This document shows positions 23,301 to 34,595 of a stretch of 64,000 bases of DNA, in pieces. Within the stretch, counting starts at the first letter, position 1. Each line of letters starts with the position of its first letter. Both the position numbers and the translations under genes were made by a program. The stretch is from assembly GCA_001465935.1 (NCBI GenBank), contig LNKV01000060.1, positions 1-64,000 of the forward strand, written 5' to 3'. The notes under the pieces were generated by a model. It ran no database searches and had not been told where the DNA came from. It saw only the letters and a program-made list of their open reading frames with translations. Source of the DNA: Clarireedia homoeocarpa (taxonomy: Eukaryota; Ascomycota; Leotiomycetes; Helotiales; Rutstroemiaceae).

Positions 23301-24365
23301 ATTCACGACCCAGCATCCAACTCGCGCAGAGTAATTGATGATGATACAAAGCTGGCAATTTAAACATTTAGCAGAAAGACGAGATATCAAAAGCTTGTGA
23401 TACGTACAGGTTTTCATTCCCTTGACTGTCCATGCATTCTTGTCGAATTTTACATTTCCTCGGCCAAAGCTCTCTCCGGCAATTCTGAGAGCAGTTTTGT
23501 CACCTCTGCAATCGTGTATGCGGCCATCAGTACGAATATTCCTGGTCACCTGATCGAAGTAATCTTTCTTTGATGTAGCTACAATATCTGGGGCCACTTC
23601 TTTCTGGGTAGCCTCATTATGATCAGTGATAGGATTGTGGTTCATAAAGCTGTGAACTTTTGAAGCAGCTCCATCATTCGCAAAAACTCTCCGATCTCGT
23701 GTTGCTTTACAAGAATTTTCTTTAGTCTTGTAACATCGCGCCCACCATTCCCTGGCAGTTTTCACAGTCTTTGCCCGAGGCTTCTTCGGCTTCTCTGCAA
23801 GCTGTGGCTGTACATCAGCTATTTCACTTTCACTTTCCGTTGTATTCTCCCTGTCAAACTCGTATTCGGGCTCTTGGGCTTCTCCTTCAATGTCAATTTC
23901 CCGCTGTATAGATGTGCTTGTCATCTGGGAGAAAGGTGTGTTTTGGAAGAGAGACTTTCGACGTTTCGGTGGAGTTGATATGTCTCGAAAGAATGGCGGA
24001 GGTGATGACTCTCTTTTGATTCCTGGCTCATGCTTGATATGAACATCCTTTGGCTCGGAAGTGCCAGTGATAGATGACTCCTCAGTAGGTCCAGCCCTCT
24101 TCTTTGCCATTGGCGTAGCCGAAGCAGCGGCAGGTGAAGGAATTGCAACCTGATGAAATTCTCCAATCTCATCTGGCTCAGCCTTAATGCTGGGTAATTG
24201 CCCGCTGGTAGTTGGGGGTGTTGACTTGGATATCCTGTTAAGCTTGGGCGCGGATTCCCATTCAGCCTCAGTGATTTCCACGATGTCAGAATCCGGATCC
24301 GTATTCTGATCATGATTGATCATGGCCTCTGAGCCTGATCTGCTCTGCGATGATATAGCAGCCAT
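20368..24365 (-). CDS. SNF2-family ATPase with RING finger (Uls1/Rad5 type)
   Basis: A multi-exon gene on the minus strand. The first exon (24365-23408) encodes a disordered, charged N-terminus that begins with DSDIVEITEAEWE, a SUMO-interacting-type motif. Later exons supply the helicase motifs in order: QLLCASWMLGRE (Q-region), CDVMGLGKTVEVLA (motif I), LVVCPSSI (Ia), VVLDEA|HNIKN (motif II, DEAH, split by an intron near 22680), WVVTG|TP (III), then a C3HC4 RING (CMLCYDAI, CGHVFCGTC, CPTC) and the C-terminal half: VIIFVQWT (IV), GLKVGGVGLNLT (V) and NSRIYRIGQ (VI). The end DDWLNEYLNK...TGA is at 20368. The RING between the two RecA lobes is typical of Rad5, HLTF, SHPRH and Uls1. The expected role is an ATP-dependent translocase and ubiquitin ligase in chromatin or DNA-damage control. 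About ten or more introns are implied; I did not fix every border. Confidence 0.85.
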
Positions 24366-25884
24366 TGTCACCTAGAGTCTCTGAAACAGTCAAAATGACG
24401 GCAGAGTTGAGATTATTTGAGCTAGAAAACCCACACTGTCGTGGCGTAGAGGAGGGAGCTGAGAACGGTAAGATTAAATGGTGATTGAAATTAACCTGAA
24501 ATTTTCGTTGGTAATTGCTAGAAAGAGGGCGCGAAACACCGAGAGACGCGGAACACAGCTAGCGCTCACCGAAACTTGAAGGCTGAAGTGTGTGGTTTAT
24601 AGTTGATTCCATACAATCTTTAGAAACTCTTGTTTTGCCCAGTTCGTGAGTAATCAATCTGCTTCTACTGGGAAAGTATGTATGCTGTTATTGTGCACAG
24701 TTGTGATTGATAAGGGTTTGAGACGGGAGAAAGTCAAGATAGAAAAGAGGAGAGCGAAAGATCCCAAAAGACGGCAAAGAAAAGAGTGAATATTAAACCC
24801 GGATGGAGTGAATCAGGTCGAGCAAATTCAGAATGAGAAGGAGCAACTAGGTAAACAGATGATATTGTGATTCGGAGTGTTTTCCGAGTAGCGGTGCATT
24901 TCAGTCAGCTCTCGAGATAGAATCAGTCTGCGTAGAAAGAATTACAGCTTCGCAACAGGCTACACTGTACCTCTAAGTAAATCCCGCACATGATTGGGCT
25001 TTCGTCCACCACGACTACATGGACGGAGATATCGGGCAATTACCCAAATGCTTCGTAGGATGTAAAGCAATGAAGAGAACCAGCTATCACAACTTCCATA
25101 CTCCACAATTGGAATTCTTGGTGACATGAAATCTGACAAATTTCGAGATACAAGTCTTGTAGAATGACAGCTTGGTCCAGCGACCGTGAGTTCGAGGTTT
25201 GGCTGGCATGCTGCGGTACTGACTTGGACATGACCGGAGTTTGAGAAGAGAAACAGACAGCTTAGACTTCAAAGCTGTATGTCACACTCGAAGCTCAGAA
25301 GTGTGCGGGAGTTGCCAACCTTTTCACTGCGCTAGATGTCCGGACGAGCCAGTTGGAGCGAGACTTCACAAGAGCACGTTTTGAATGCAGTGCAATGATG
25401 ATTCATCATCATAGGGGGAAGGGTTCACGAATCGCACCTTTCCACCTTCGAATCAAAGCCTCGTCTTTTATTTCTCTGCTTGCATGGGCAGATCATGTAA
25501 ATTTTTGAAAAGTCTGTATGGTCTCATAGTAATTTCAGGCCTACAGGATGCTGTGCCATTCGGTGGCTTGGATGCGGGCGAAAAGTAATGTTGCTTGGTG
25601 CACATCTGACTTATCAGACCTGTTGAAACCAGATTTGACTTGTCACATTCCTTCAAATATGGATCAATAGCGTATGGGTTGTTGTTTTTCTCCATTCTCG
25701 TTCTCTTATCTCTTCGATTATTACTTGTTATTGTAATTGTATCAGTTACGCGATCCTGCAAAGAGAAAAGTTATCTTGGGTGTTACTGTTTCCCTTCACT
25801 GCGATCCGTCAAGACCGAGTCAAGCATCAAGCACCAATTCTTCGTGTCGAGACAGCACAATCCGCTGGCCGGGCTTCGACAACG
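24366..25884. other. Intergenic, no supported gene
   Basis: Promoter side of the SNF2/RING gene plus AT-rich DNA. The minus-strand frames at 25040-25272 and 25468-25761 are overlapping shadows without domain content. I see no RNA gene or repeat. Confidence 0.4.
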
Positions 25885-26244
25885 ATGAACTCAACAGTGG
25901 AAAACACAGTTCTTGCACGATTGCAATCGCGATTAGTCGTCTCGCACACCGCTGGTAATCTTATATATATGATCAGAGAAGCAGCACAGTTTCGTTCATT
26001 GTCAGGTCTAGCATCTTCTAAAAATGGTGCTTCTCTGCGGAGGCACGCTCTCTCGCTGCCGGTAGAACGACAACTGGAAACGATCGTACAACACTGCAAG
26101 AAGGGGATGAAAACCACAACCGATTCGGGGCTTGACCTCCATAGCTGGGCAGCTCTACTATCCAAGCAGCATAAGACTTATGTCAGGAGTGGAATCAGTG
26201 AGGGTATCATCAACAAACACATTCACAATTACACAATCCTATAG
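25885..26244 (+). CDS. Small hypothetical protein
   Basis: An ATG-started frame of 119 codons reads MNSTVENTVLARLQSRLVV and ends in NKHIHNYTIL. Composition is balanced and mildly basic, with no signal peptide, membrane helix or motif. It lies about 180 bases from the 3' end of the convergent RRM gene. I do not recognise it, and a chance frame cannot be excluded. Confidence 0.3.
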   Translation: MNSTVENTVLARLQSRLVVSHTAGNLIYMIREAAQFRSLSGLASSKNGASLRRHALSLPVERQLETIVQHCKKGMKTTTDSGLDLHSWAALLSKQHKTYVRSGISEGIINKHIHNYTIL

Positions 26245-26423
26245 TATAGATGGATCCGGGGGACAGGTACTGCGTCGAAATTTGTCTCAATTCTCAAAGT
26301 TGAGAAAATAGCTCAACGATTTCCAAAGGCAAGGCCGTCACGGCGTACTGGGAAACAGACGTCGCATGCGGTGCACCAGGCAAGGAAGCAAGCAACCTCT
26401 TGCACACAAATGATTTGAACTTC

Positions 26424-27412
26424 TCATCTTCTACTGGAACCTTGCTTCGCCCATGATACTTTCAGTGGCGCGCCTCTGTATAATGTTCCGCGAGTAGCAT
26501 CAAGAGCAGCTTTCGCCTGCTCGCGTGTCGAGAAGTCCACAAAGCAGAAATTATGTCGCCCTCCTGTTGCGCGTACTGAGTCGTCTGGACTAATCCTTTT
26601 GCTCACTGCGATTCTGCTGTAAAGTTAGCGCTCGAAACTCCACCGAAAAGATGTGCCACTTACACCTCGAAGTCTTTGAAGATGGACCGTATTTCCTCTT
26701 CGTTCGTTCGCTGATCAAGCATCCTTGGTAAGCCTCCAACATACAGCTCCCGGTCTTCAGTTCGGGCGCAGTTAAAGTACGCCATGGCAGTGTATGGGCC
26801 GCTCTTTCCAGTGAGTTGGTCCACATGTGTATCATTCTCGCCTTCGCGTGCTCCGTCCCAGTCACCCCAGCGATCAAACATCGTGCTTACTTGATCATCA
26901 CGCTCCCCACGCCCGGAATGTCGGCCTTCGCCTTTGGGTTGGCAGGGGCGGCATTTCACAGGTCTGTTGGACAGATCCTTCCCATCTAGCTTTGCCATGG
27001 CACTATCTGCGGTGTCTTTATCCGAAAACTCGATGAAGCAGTAGCCTGGATTTCGGCCCGAGAACGGGTCGATGGAAATATGGATCTTCTCGAATGAGAA
27101 TTGATAGGATTTCAGGAACTCTTCCAAATCCTCAACAGTAGTCCTATACAGCAAGTTGCCTAGATAGATACGCCGACCTTCGGCGATGGACTTCGCAGCA
27201 TCTTCATCGTCCTGTTGACGTGCAGGTCGATGCACCTTCAGGTCTTCGGAGCGGTTTCTTACTGCTAGAGGTACGATTGGCTGTCGATACTGATGGGAAT
27301 GTCCCTGTGAGTAACCACTACTTCTCCAAGTACGGCCTGCGTCTCGACTGCCTTCAGCTTGACTTGGCTGATCAACAGGAGAGCGCACCCGCCAATTCGC
27401 TGAATTAGACAT
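26424..27412 (-). CDS. RNA-binding protein with two RRM domains
   Basis: Two exons (27412-26664 and about 26616-26424) are joined by an intron with a GTAAGT donor and a tandem CAGCAG acceptor, giving about 313 residues from MSNSANWRVR. The first RRM starts at about residue 80: RIYLGNL is RNP2 and PGYCFIEF is RNP1. A basic RGE-containing linker follows (GRHSGRGERDD). The second RRM starts near residue 216: ELYVGGL is RNP2 and HNFCFVDF is RNP1, the latter in exon 2. The tail ends SWAKQGSSRR. The N-terminus is R/Q/S-rich and disordered. Two tandem RRMs with aromatic RNP1 residues indicate single-stranded RNA binding, probably in mRNA maturation or transport. The exact orthologue is not clear. 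The start is the first ATG with coding-like context downstream. Confidence 0.85.
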
Positions 27413-27827
27413 GCCTGCTGAGTATATGCTACTGCAAACGGTGTATATGTTCTCTCCTCCAGCTGCAACATACAAGAGTCAAATACGAAGTGATCAACTC
27501 TAGAATATCAATATTCTGATGCGGTGTTGTCAAAAAGTTCTAGACTGCGCACAGACTAGTTCCTCCAATTCTAGCCAATCGAGTTTGATTCCACTTCTCG
27601 TGCGGCGAGTCGTGCTATCTTATTGCAAACAACTCTACGAAAATTTTGTTCCGGAGCACCGGCTTCTCAAGACGATGCGGTGATATTGTTTGCTATGATT
27701 AAGCTCGGCTTCGGAGGAATAGCTTAGGCTGGCGCTAAGCTAGCTCCTCCGGTGCTTCTAACGTCTTCCTTTTCCCGCATCAGAACCTAACAGGTTTTGT
27801 ATTCTGACTTCAATATTTGTAGCCATT

Positions 27828-28124
27828 ATGACAGGGCTCTATCTACCGCCAGTTACACCATTTCACCAATCATTGTCGCCAACCGGCATACTGAATAAGA
27901 AGACCAGTCTACAGACCCCAGCGGCGATCCTCTTTGGCAGATCTATTGGTGAGCACGGCGTATATAACACAAGCTACCCGACCGAGTCAAAGATAGCGAG
28001 ATTTAACCTGCAGCAGTATCAAAGGGCATACCAGTTCCGGGATACAAGCGGCATAGAAATCCACGGGCCTAGAATTTGCGACTGCTGTGATGTTTGTCCA
28101 CCCGTCCCGAACACCGCTCGATAA
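27828..28124 (+). CDS. Small hypothetical protein
   Basis: An ATG-started frame of 98 codons encodes MTGLYLPPVTPFHQSLSP and ends with a cysteine cluster, CDCCDVCPP. It lies divergent to the RRM gene, about 415 bases from that gene's start. The composition is plausible for a real protein. There is no recognised domain, and the cysteines do not match a known zinc motif. Confidence 0.3.
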   Translation: MTGLYLPPVTPFHQSLSPTGILNKKTSLQTPAAILFGRSIGEHGVYNTSYPTESKIARFNLQQYQRAYQFRDTSGIEIHGPRICDCCDVCPPVPNTAR

Positions 28125-28767
28125 CTACAAACAGAAATTTATGCCCGGTATATCTTCGATGCAAAATCAATTGGCCAAATCTAATGTTTCCAGTCCATTT
28201 TGTTGCATGTCTTCATCCGGAATACTTTTCAGCCGAATAAGATTCGCGGGCGAAGTCTCACCCGGAAGAATTCACCCAAAGGTCTTGGCGCAGCTGACAG
28301 CTGCATAAAAGTGGCCTTGTAGCTTCGTGTATCCAATGGTGTTCTGAGCTATATTGCTGTCGCTGTATACGATTCCTTTATCATATGGGCAGTTGCAGTC
28401 GACAGGTGTTGTTTTGTGTAGCTTCTTTCAAATTTGAGGTTTTTGCTTTATTATTTTCGTATTCTGGTCAACAAGGAAGTATGAAGCTGGAAGCGCTTTC
28501 TCCCGTGGAGAGTCGGCGGCTCAGTCATTTCCCGCCTGTGTTTGACTATCCGTAACATTCACAATAACATTGAAGAATCGATCGCTATATATTTCAGCTT
28601 AGCGGCCGAGATCCTGATATTCCGTACCTTATATCCAATCTATTTTCATTTGCATTTTAATAACCTGTGTTGAGGACCACTTCCCCTCGATAGTTCCTCA
28701 TATTAATATGTGATTCTTCTAAGTCCCAACCTGATGCCTTGAACGATACACTGAAGTTGTCTAAATT
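28125..28767. other. Intergenic, no gene seen
   Basis: AT-rich DNA downstream of the Zn2Cys6 gene. I find no open frame of quality, no repeat and no RNA gene. Confidence 0.45.
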
Positions 28768-30426
28768 CTACCAAACAAGCCTTTCAGTCTCTGCTTCAGC
28801 TTTCCGGCTGTCCCCAGATCCACTTCTGATATATCTTATTGTTCCCTCTCTCCCTGTTCCAAGACTTATATCACACTCTCTGATCCTCGCATTTTCAGGC
28901 ACCTGCTCTGCAGTTTGTAATATCCAACCACCTTCAAAATTTTGTGGGAAGCCACCTTCTTTCATTGTCTCAATGGCACCTGTCTCTTCAATCTGTATGA
29001 TTTTCTTCGCAGCCATGGCACCCATTTGACTGTCCCAAATTCCTTCTTTTCGATAGCAGTTTTCCAACATCCGCAGCGCTCGACGACGGGTATTAGGGTC
29101 TCGGCATCTCGTACAGGTGAAGTATAACGGTGTGAGCAGTCCGAGATGGTATGAAAAGCATGGGGCTGTGATTGCTGGACGAGACTGACTGCTGGCATGA
29201 GGAGATTTAGGGGCGGATATTTTATCTGCGTAGTCGAGTAAACTCTGGAATTGCGGGAGACAGGGATCCCAAACCATTTCGCCTAGTGTGACATTGACTG
29301 AGAGCAGGATGGAAAGCATTGTGCGGTGAACCTGCAGTATAAGAACGGCTGGGTGCATTGGTGGAAAGTTCGAGGCGTCGAACGCCGAGCACCATGAATT
29401 AAATTGCTCGACAGGATTCATCATATTTGGTGGAGGTGGAGGAGGACCTTGCTGTTGGCTCTTAGGTTCTTCAGAAGAAGGCGCAGGTTCTTGCTCGATA
29501 TGCTCTAGAATGTGCCAAAGAGATGAGAGAAAGTCATCAAAAGCATTGTGTGCTTCCTTGACTGATTTGAAAGCATGTGGCATAGAGGGTGGAATGCGTT
29601 TAAGTAAACTGGTGCTACTCTTCATTGAAGCCGTTTGCCCCACTTCTATGACTTGATTCTCCAATCTAACAAACATAGGAACAAAGACTTTTTTCTCGAT
29701 CGAGCCTGCTCTAAAGCCACTTGATCTCTTGTCTGTTTCAATAAGTATATTTATGCCGCTCGAGATGTGGGTTAAAGCAGAGCTATAATGACCTCGAAGA
29801 CTCTCGAATGCAGAGAATATGATGCAGGCCATTAGTACAATATCCATATGTAAGGTAAGGTTCGAATCATTAAGTGTGAGTATCCTCTGAATAGCCTTCC
29901 CGTAATGGAGTAGTGCATATTCCGATGTGGCTGCATGAGCGTCATGGGCGTAACTAAAGCTCTCGTGTAAAGCTCCCAAGGCAATGACAGCATTGATGAT
30001 AGCGGGCTCAGCATGCGCAGTCTGCAAAAGGACCGTAGACCACAGATCAGCTTCGAAGGGCCCTGCTAGTTCGACAGCAGTACGAAGCCGAAAGAAGTCA
30101 AAGCATTGTTGCTGTCTGGGTGTAATGCCGGGAAGGGTACTCAAGCCGCTACTAGGGGCTGTGGAGGAATATACTATAAACCTCAATGGCTCTGTACCGG
30201 GTTGCGGGGGCGAGGTTGGTGCTGCATACCCTTCGCATGTTCGTTTGGCTTTAATGCAACGGTTACACGCTGGCCTCCCTTCATCACACTTCACGTGGCG
30301 CGTCCTACAAATATCCGTTCAGCCTATTGTCTTGGAATCAAATTTCGTAAATAGGACATACTTGCAAGTGATGCATCCAGACCTCACCTTGCTACCGCCA
30401 TATCGAGGTCGGACAATATTGCTCAT
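28768..30426 (-). CDS. Zn2Cys6 fungal transcription factor
   Basis: Exon 1 (30426-30362) encodes MSNIVRPRYGGSKVRSGCIT and the start of the zinc cluster. A 57-base intron (GTATGT...TAG) splits the cluster. Exon 2 runs to the TAG at 28768, giving about 533 residues. Across the splice the DNA-binding motif is complete: C-X2-C-X6-C-X6-C-X2-C-X6-C (CITC, KTRHVKC, DEGRPAC, NRC, IKAKRTC). The rest is helical, with YALLHYGKAIQ and ACIIFSAFESLRGH, a pattern common to the fungal-specific regulatory region of this class. A poly-proline patch (GPPPPPPN) lies near residue 310. It should bind CGG-type DNA sites in the nucleus. No neighbouring metabolic cluster indicates its target. Confidence 0.9.
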
Positions 30427-31281
30427 CCTAGTATTCTTCGCGATCGTCGAACCAACTTCAAACACCAACGTCACGGCCGTCTTTCTGGCGTCTGCAAGGA
30501 ATTATTAGATTGCAGCCCTCCACAATGATAATCGACTTGTCAACATAGAATAAAAACCGAATGAAGGTTCATTGACACGACAAGTGAAGTGGTGGAGATC
30601 AGCATGCCACTTCCTATATTGGTTAGACACTTACGAGCTCTCAGCCACTGCCCCTTACGCTCCACCAATTTAGTCAGCATGGGGCATATCGCTACCGAGA
30701 CGTTTGGGCTTTCTTTGCGTAAGATCTTTTTTAAGACGTGGGTTGTCCCGGCGCAGCATCGATCATGATTAACTCTTATGAGTATGGCCTTTACGAAAGA
30801 TTGGGATACTGCTCCCTCACAAAGACGTCGCTGAAATCCCCAGGTTCGTTTCACTCTTTCGAATAAGCGCGCTTTGTACGGTTAAGGCAGATTCAATACT
30901 AACCAACGAATCCTTATTGCAGTAAGGTGCTGTTTTTGGGTATCGTACCTAACTAACCCAATTTTATCGCGGGCGGGACATGTCTTAGATCTAATGTGCA
31001 TAATATCCGCTGCTCTAGGTCTCAGGGTTAATTTCCGTGCATGTATTGCACGAACAAACCTATGTTGGTGATGGGGGCTGAAGCCCACGAGAGGTACAAC
31101 GTGTAGGCTGATACACGAAGGCTTGAGTGAGAGCTTCGAATTTATGTGTCAGAAGTATTGTTCCTACCTTAAGTGAAGGGCTATTTAAAGATGGCGACCA
31201 CCGCCATATTCTTCATCCTTCATAGGACATACTGTTCTTTCATCTCATCTTTTCTCATCGCTGTCCCTCGTACCTGACAAG
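30427..31281. other. Divergent promoter region
   Basis: Lies between the Zn2Cys6 gene (minus) and the aspartic protease gene (plus). Minus-strand frames at 30540-30854 and 30882-31088 look like shadows. A CT-rich leader (31200-31275) precedes the protease ATG. Confidence 0.45.
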
Positions 31282-32776
31282 ATGTTCTCTTCACAACAAA
31301 AGTCCCTGGACCTGGTAGGATCATTACTCAATGGCCTGGTACTGTTATCCTCGGTGCGGAATCTGGGATTTGAAGCCGTGAAAATACCACTGCACCGACG
31401 CGCCTCTCCCTCAAATATCACGGGTTTAACAAACTATGAAGGAGTGAGTACATTCTCTGTAGACTAATAGTCTGATAGTATAACTAACGAGGTAACCTTT
31501 AGGGCTTCTGGTTTACCAACATCACAGTCGGATTCAGTACACCAGCAAATCTTCTCGTCGACACAGGTTCAGCAGACCTAGTCTTAAATCCAGGCCTCTA
31601 TAAACCTAGCATCCAGTCGGTGAACTTAAACAGTACATTTGAAGTGACCTATGGAACAACCACAGGCGGTGGAGCAGGAAGTACCAGCGAAACAGTACCA
31701 TATCCCAATAAACTAATATCTCACACCAAATATTGACTCCCTGCAGATCATCGGCGCACTCTACAATGACACCGCAACATTCCAATCTCTGACCGTAACC
31801 TCGCAAACCATCGGCATCGCCGGCGCCAACAACACAGCTAACAGCACATACCCAGGTCAAGGAATCATCGGGTTAGGCAATCCCGCCTTTAGCGGCAGCG
31901 GCGCCACCCCATTCTTCCACAATCTCTGCGAACAAGGTTCAATTGAAGAATGCAGATTTGGCCTCGCGCTCCACACAAACGATACCGGATCATTAACCCT
32001 CGGTGGTCTCGACTTCAACCTCGTACCAGGAGGCAATGCCGCTTTGACCAAAGTGCCGCTTGTGCTGGAGTGGTTTGCATATGGCGATATTGTGTTGGAC
32101 GGGAAATATGTTTTCAAGGACGCACCACTCGAGTTTGATAGTGGGACGACGGGCATTGTTGGGTAAGTTCTATGCATCTCCCCAGCAAACTTTCAACCAC
32201 GCAAAACCAATTAATCCTAACCTCAACCACAGACCCATCTCCACCATCTCTGCTCTTTTCAACCAAACCGGCATCCAATCTGTTTTGCAAACCTCTTCAA
32301 CAGGAAATACACTCATAGGCTACTACCCGTGTTCCTCTCCCCCCGCTATCGGATTCAGTCTCCCTTCACAATCGAACCTTTCCAGTATCTCATCTTCTAA
32401 TATGACCACGAGCTGGAGCACTAAATCGAGTATATTCTACGTAGAAAACTCGGCGCAGGCAGCGAGCAAGAGTGGTGATAATTGTACGTCTATTTTCTCC
32501 GGGTATGATTTCGATACGCCGGGGTTGTGGGTTCTTGGAGAGGGGTTTTTCAGGGGCAAGTATGTGGATCATAATTTGGGGGAGGGGACGCTGGGGGTGG
32601 TCGGTTTGGAGGGGGAGGATGGCAGTGGGAATAATGGGACGGCGACGAGTCCGGGGAGTGCGCCGAGTGCGACGGTGACAGATGCGGTGAAGAGTAGTGT
32701 GGCGGTGGTGGGGAAGCAGATGAGCTTGATGATGGGTTTGATGATGGCAGTAGTTGGGCCTTGGTTAGTTTTGTAG
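31282..32776 (+). CDS. Secreted aspartic protease, probably GPI-anchored
   Basis: Four exons (31282-31443, 31503-31694, 31747-32162, 32233-32776) with good donors (GTGAGT, GTACCA, GTAAGT) join in frame to about 437 residues. A hydrophobic N-terminus (SLLNGLVLLSSV) resembles a signal sequence. The two catalytic motifs of pepsin-type (A1) peptidases are present: VDTGSADLV near residue 72 and EFDSGTTGI near 250. GIIGLGNP and LWVLGEGFFRG are further A1 landmarks. The C-terminus has a G/S/T-rich spacer and then a hydrophobic tail (SLMMGLMMAVVGPWLVL), as in yapsin-like GPI proteins. Many N-glycosylation sites (NIT, NDT, NTT-like) fit a secreted or wall-bound enzyme. The second donor, GTACCA, is weak, but frame and motif order support it. 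Confidence 0.88.
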
Positions 32777-33383
32777 TGAAGCGGGGGGCGTACAGGTGTG
32801 GTGTACAATAATGATATTCGTGATCGATGTTGGCATATAGCAAAGTGTATTTGTATAGTCTTTGGGCATAGATTAGCACAGCATAAATAGACAGGAACTT
32901 CAAATTCCAGAAACAAAGATCGCCTATTTACCTTCCAAATGACATGCAACATCTGAATCGTGGAAGCCAGGCGAATGATGCAAATCTCGCGCGCTTTTCG
33001 TGCACTTCCGGATCTCGTCCACGTACATGGTGAAGTCCACTGTACAAAAGCCACTGGGCCCGATGACGCAGTCCTACCGACTTCAAGATGATTGCGAACA
33101 AATCCATTGGCGATTAGAGGGAAGGTAGAGGCCGCTGCACATCGAAAATCTCAGAATTATAAACATACCTCAGCATTAATAAGTATGCGGCGTCGATCTT
33201 TCCCTCTAGCGTTCCCAGTAGCGAATATTCACCAACAATATAGGCAAAAGATGAAAGTTGAAATCGTTCTCGTGATTTGTGAATTGCATATTCATCATGG
33301 CAAATATGCAAGCGTCTGAATTCCAAATGTGCCTCCCCCCGTTCCTGCCGATAGTCATACAAATCAATCACCCTCAAATATCT
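32777..33383. other. Convergent intergenic region
   Basis: Lies between the 3' ends of the protease (plus) and the two-helix membrane protein (minus). The open frames here are antisense shadows of the G-rich protease tail. Nothing else is seen. Confidence 0.45.
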
Positions 33384-34595
33384 TTACCACCTCCTCTGGT
33401 CCCCATTCCCACTACTAAAATCACCACCCCTTCTTTCCCTCTCCACTCTCGCATCAAATTCCTTTTGCGCCTCAACCTGCGCGAGGCTCCTCTCTTCTTC
33501 TGTCTTTGAAAATGTGAAGCTATCACCCATTGTAGATCCTTCTCGCTGCTCCTTCTGTGTATTATCCTGAAGTCTGCTCCAACCCCCCGAAGTGTTTTGT
33601 TTTTGTACAGGCTTTTGTCCACGTCTGATTTTCTCCCAGGCCGAGCCGCCAGAGCTGGACGATTGGGACGACGAAGACATGTCGGATTGCATGCCCAGTC
33701 CGCTGGTTGGGGAAGCATCGTCGTCGAATAAGTCGAAAGGTTTTTGTTCTTGTTCCGATGATGGCTGTTGAGGTTGTGGCCGGCTCTTCCATCTCCCCGT
33801 CTGCGGGCTGCCCCATGTCTGCTCCTGTGCTGGCTCTTCATAATTTGCCATACCACCTGTAGGACCTGTATCATCTTGTGCCATATTTGGACTCTGTTGT
33901 GGATACTGTCCAGGTTTCATTGGCGGCCTTGGTATTCCCGCTGGACTTGGCAATTGTCTCCCATATTGCTGCGCAACGTGCTCTCTCATTTTCTTCGTAA
34001 GCTCCTTCAGACGCGGGTCGCTCATTTCCCCTACAGTCATAACACTTCTTGCATATGATCCAACAAATAGAGTCCCTAAAAACTTCCCAATGAATACATA
34101 TGCATTGTACCTCAATAAGTGCCACATTATAATCGCGCGCGGACCCTTCAAGATAGCCTTACTCGGGGTCGGAAACGTATTCGCATTGAACTTCTCGGGA
34201 TTGGGTTGGAAAAAGGGAAATCGAAACGTCGCGGCAGTGATGTAAGCTCTATATAATCCACCAGCGATACCAAGTGGACTGCCATAGCTTAGAATGGTAA
34301 AGTGTTTCCCTGTATGAAAGGATAATGCTTCTATCTCTTCTTGGGTGACTCGACGCTCGAGGAGGTTGTGCGCGGCAGCAATTCGGCTTCCTAGCACTTG
34401 CGCATATGCTTTCTCGTTATAGCCAAAGACGGAGCCAAGTATAGGCATGGGACGGAAGTGTCTGTAATCGGCATTGTACACCTCTCTTTGTCTCTGATCG
34501 TTCTCGGAAGCGGCATATGGATCGTTATCGGAAGACGGGACAGAATCAAACGATTCCTCCTTCGGCGGGGAAGCCGAAGAGTTTTCGAGAACCAT
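33384..34595 (-). CDS. Unknown protein with two membrane segments and long disordered tail
   Basis: One uninterrupted frame of 403 codons from MVLENSSASP to a TAA at 33384. Residues 1-90 are acidic and end in RRVTQEEIEALS. Two hydrophobic stretches follow, ILSYGSPLGIAGGLYRAY (about 100-117) and YNAYVFIGKFLGTLFVGSYA (about 163-182), separated by FPFFQPNPEKFN. They look like membrane helices or a hairpin. From about residue 215 the tail is disordered, Q/P/S-rich and then strongly charged (FDARVERERRGG). This layout looks conserved and resembles fungal organelle membrane proteins of unknown function, but I cannot name the family. The start is the first ATG of the frame and agrees with the onset of coding-like sequence. 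Confidence 0.75.
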   Translation of the reverse strand: MVLENSSASPPKEESFDSVPSSDNDPYAASENDQRQREVYNADYRHFRPMPILGSVFGYNEKAYAQVLGSRIAAAHNLLERRVTQEEIEALSFHTGKHFTILSYGSPLGIAGGLYRAYITAATFRFPFFQPNPEKFNANTFPTPSKAILKGPRAIIMWHLLRYNAYVFIGKFLGTLFVGSYARSVMTVGEMSDPRLKELTKKMREHVAQQYGRQLPSPAGIPRPPMKPGQYPQQSPNMAQDDTGPTGGMANYEEPAQEQTWGSPQTGRWKSRPQPQQPSSEQEQKPFDLFDDDASPTSGLGMQSDMSSSSQSSSSGGSAWEKIRRGQKPVQKQNTSGGWSRLQDNTQKEQREGSTMGDSFTFSKTEEERSLAQVEAQKEFDARVERERRGGDFSSGNGDQRRW

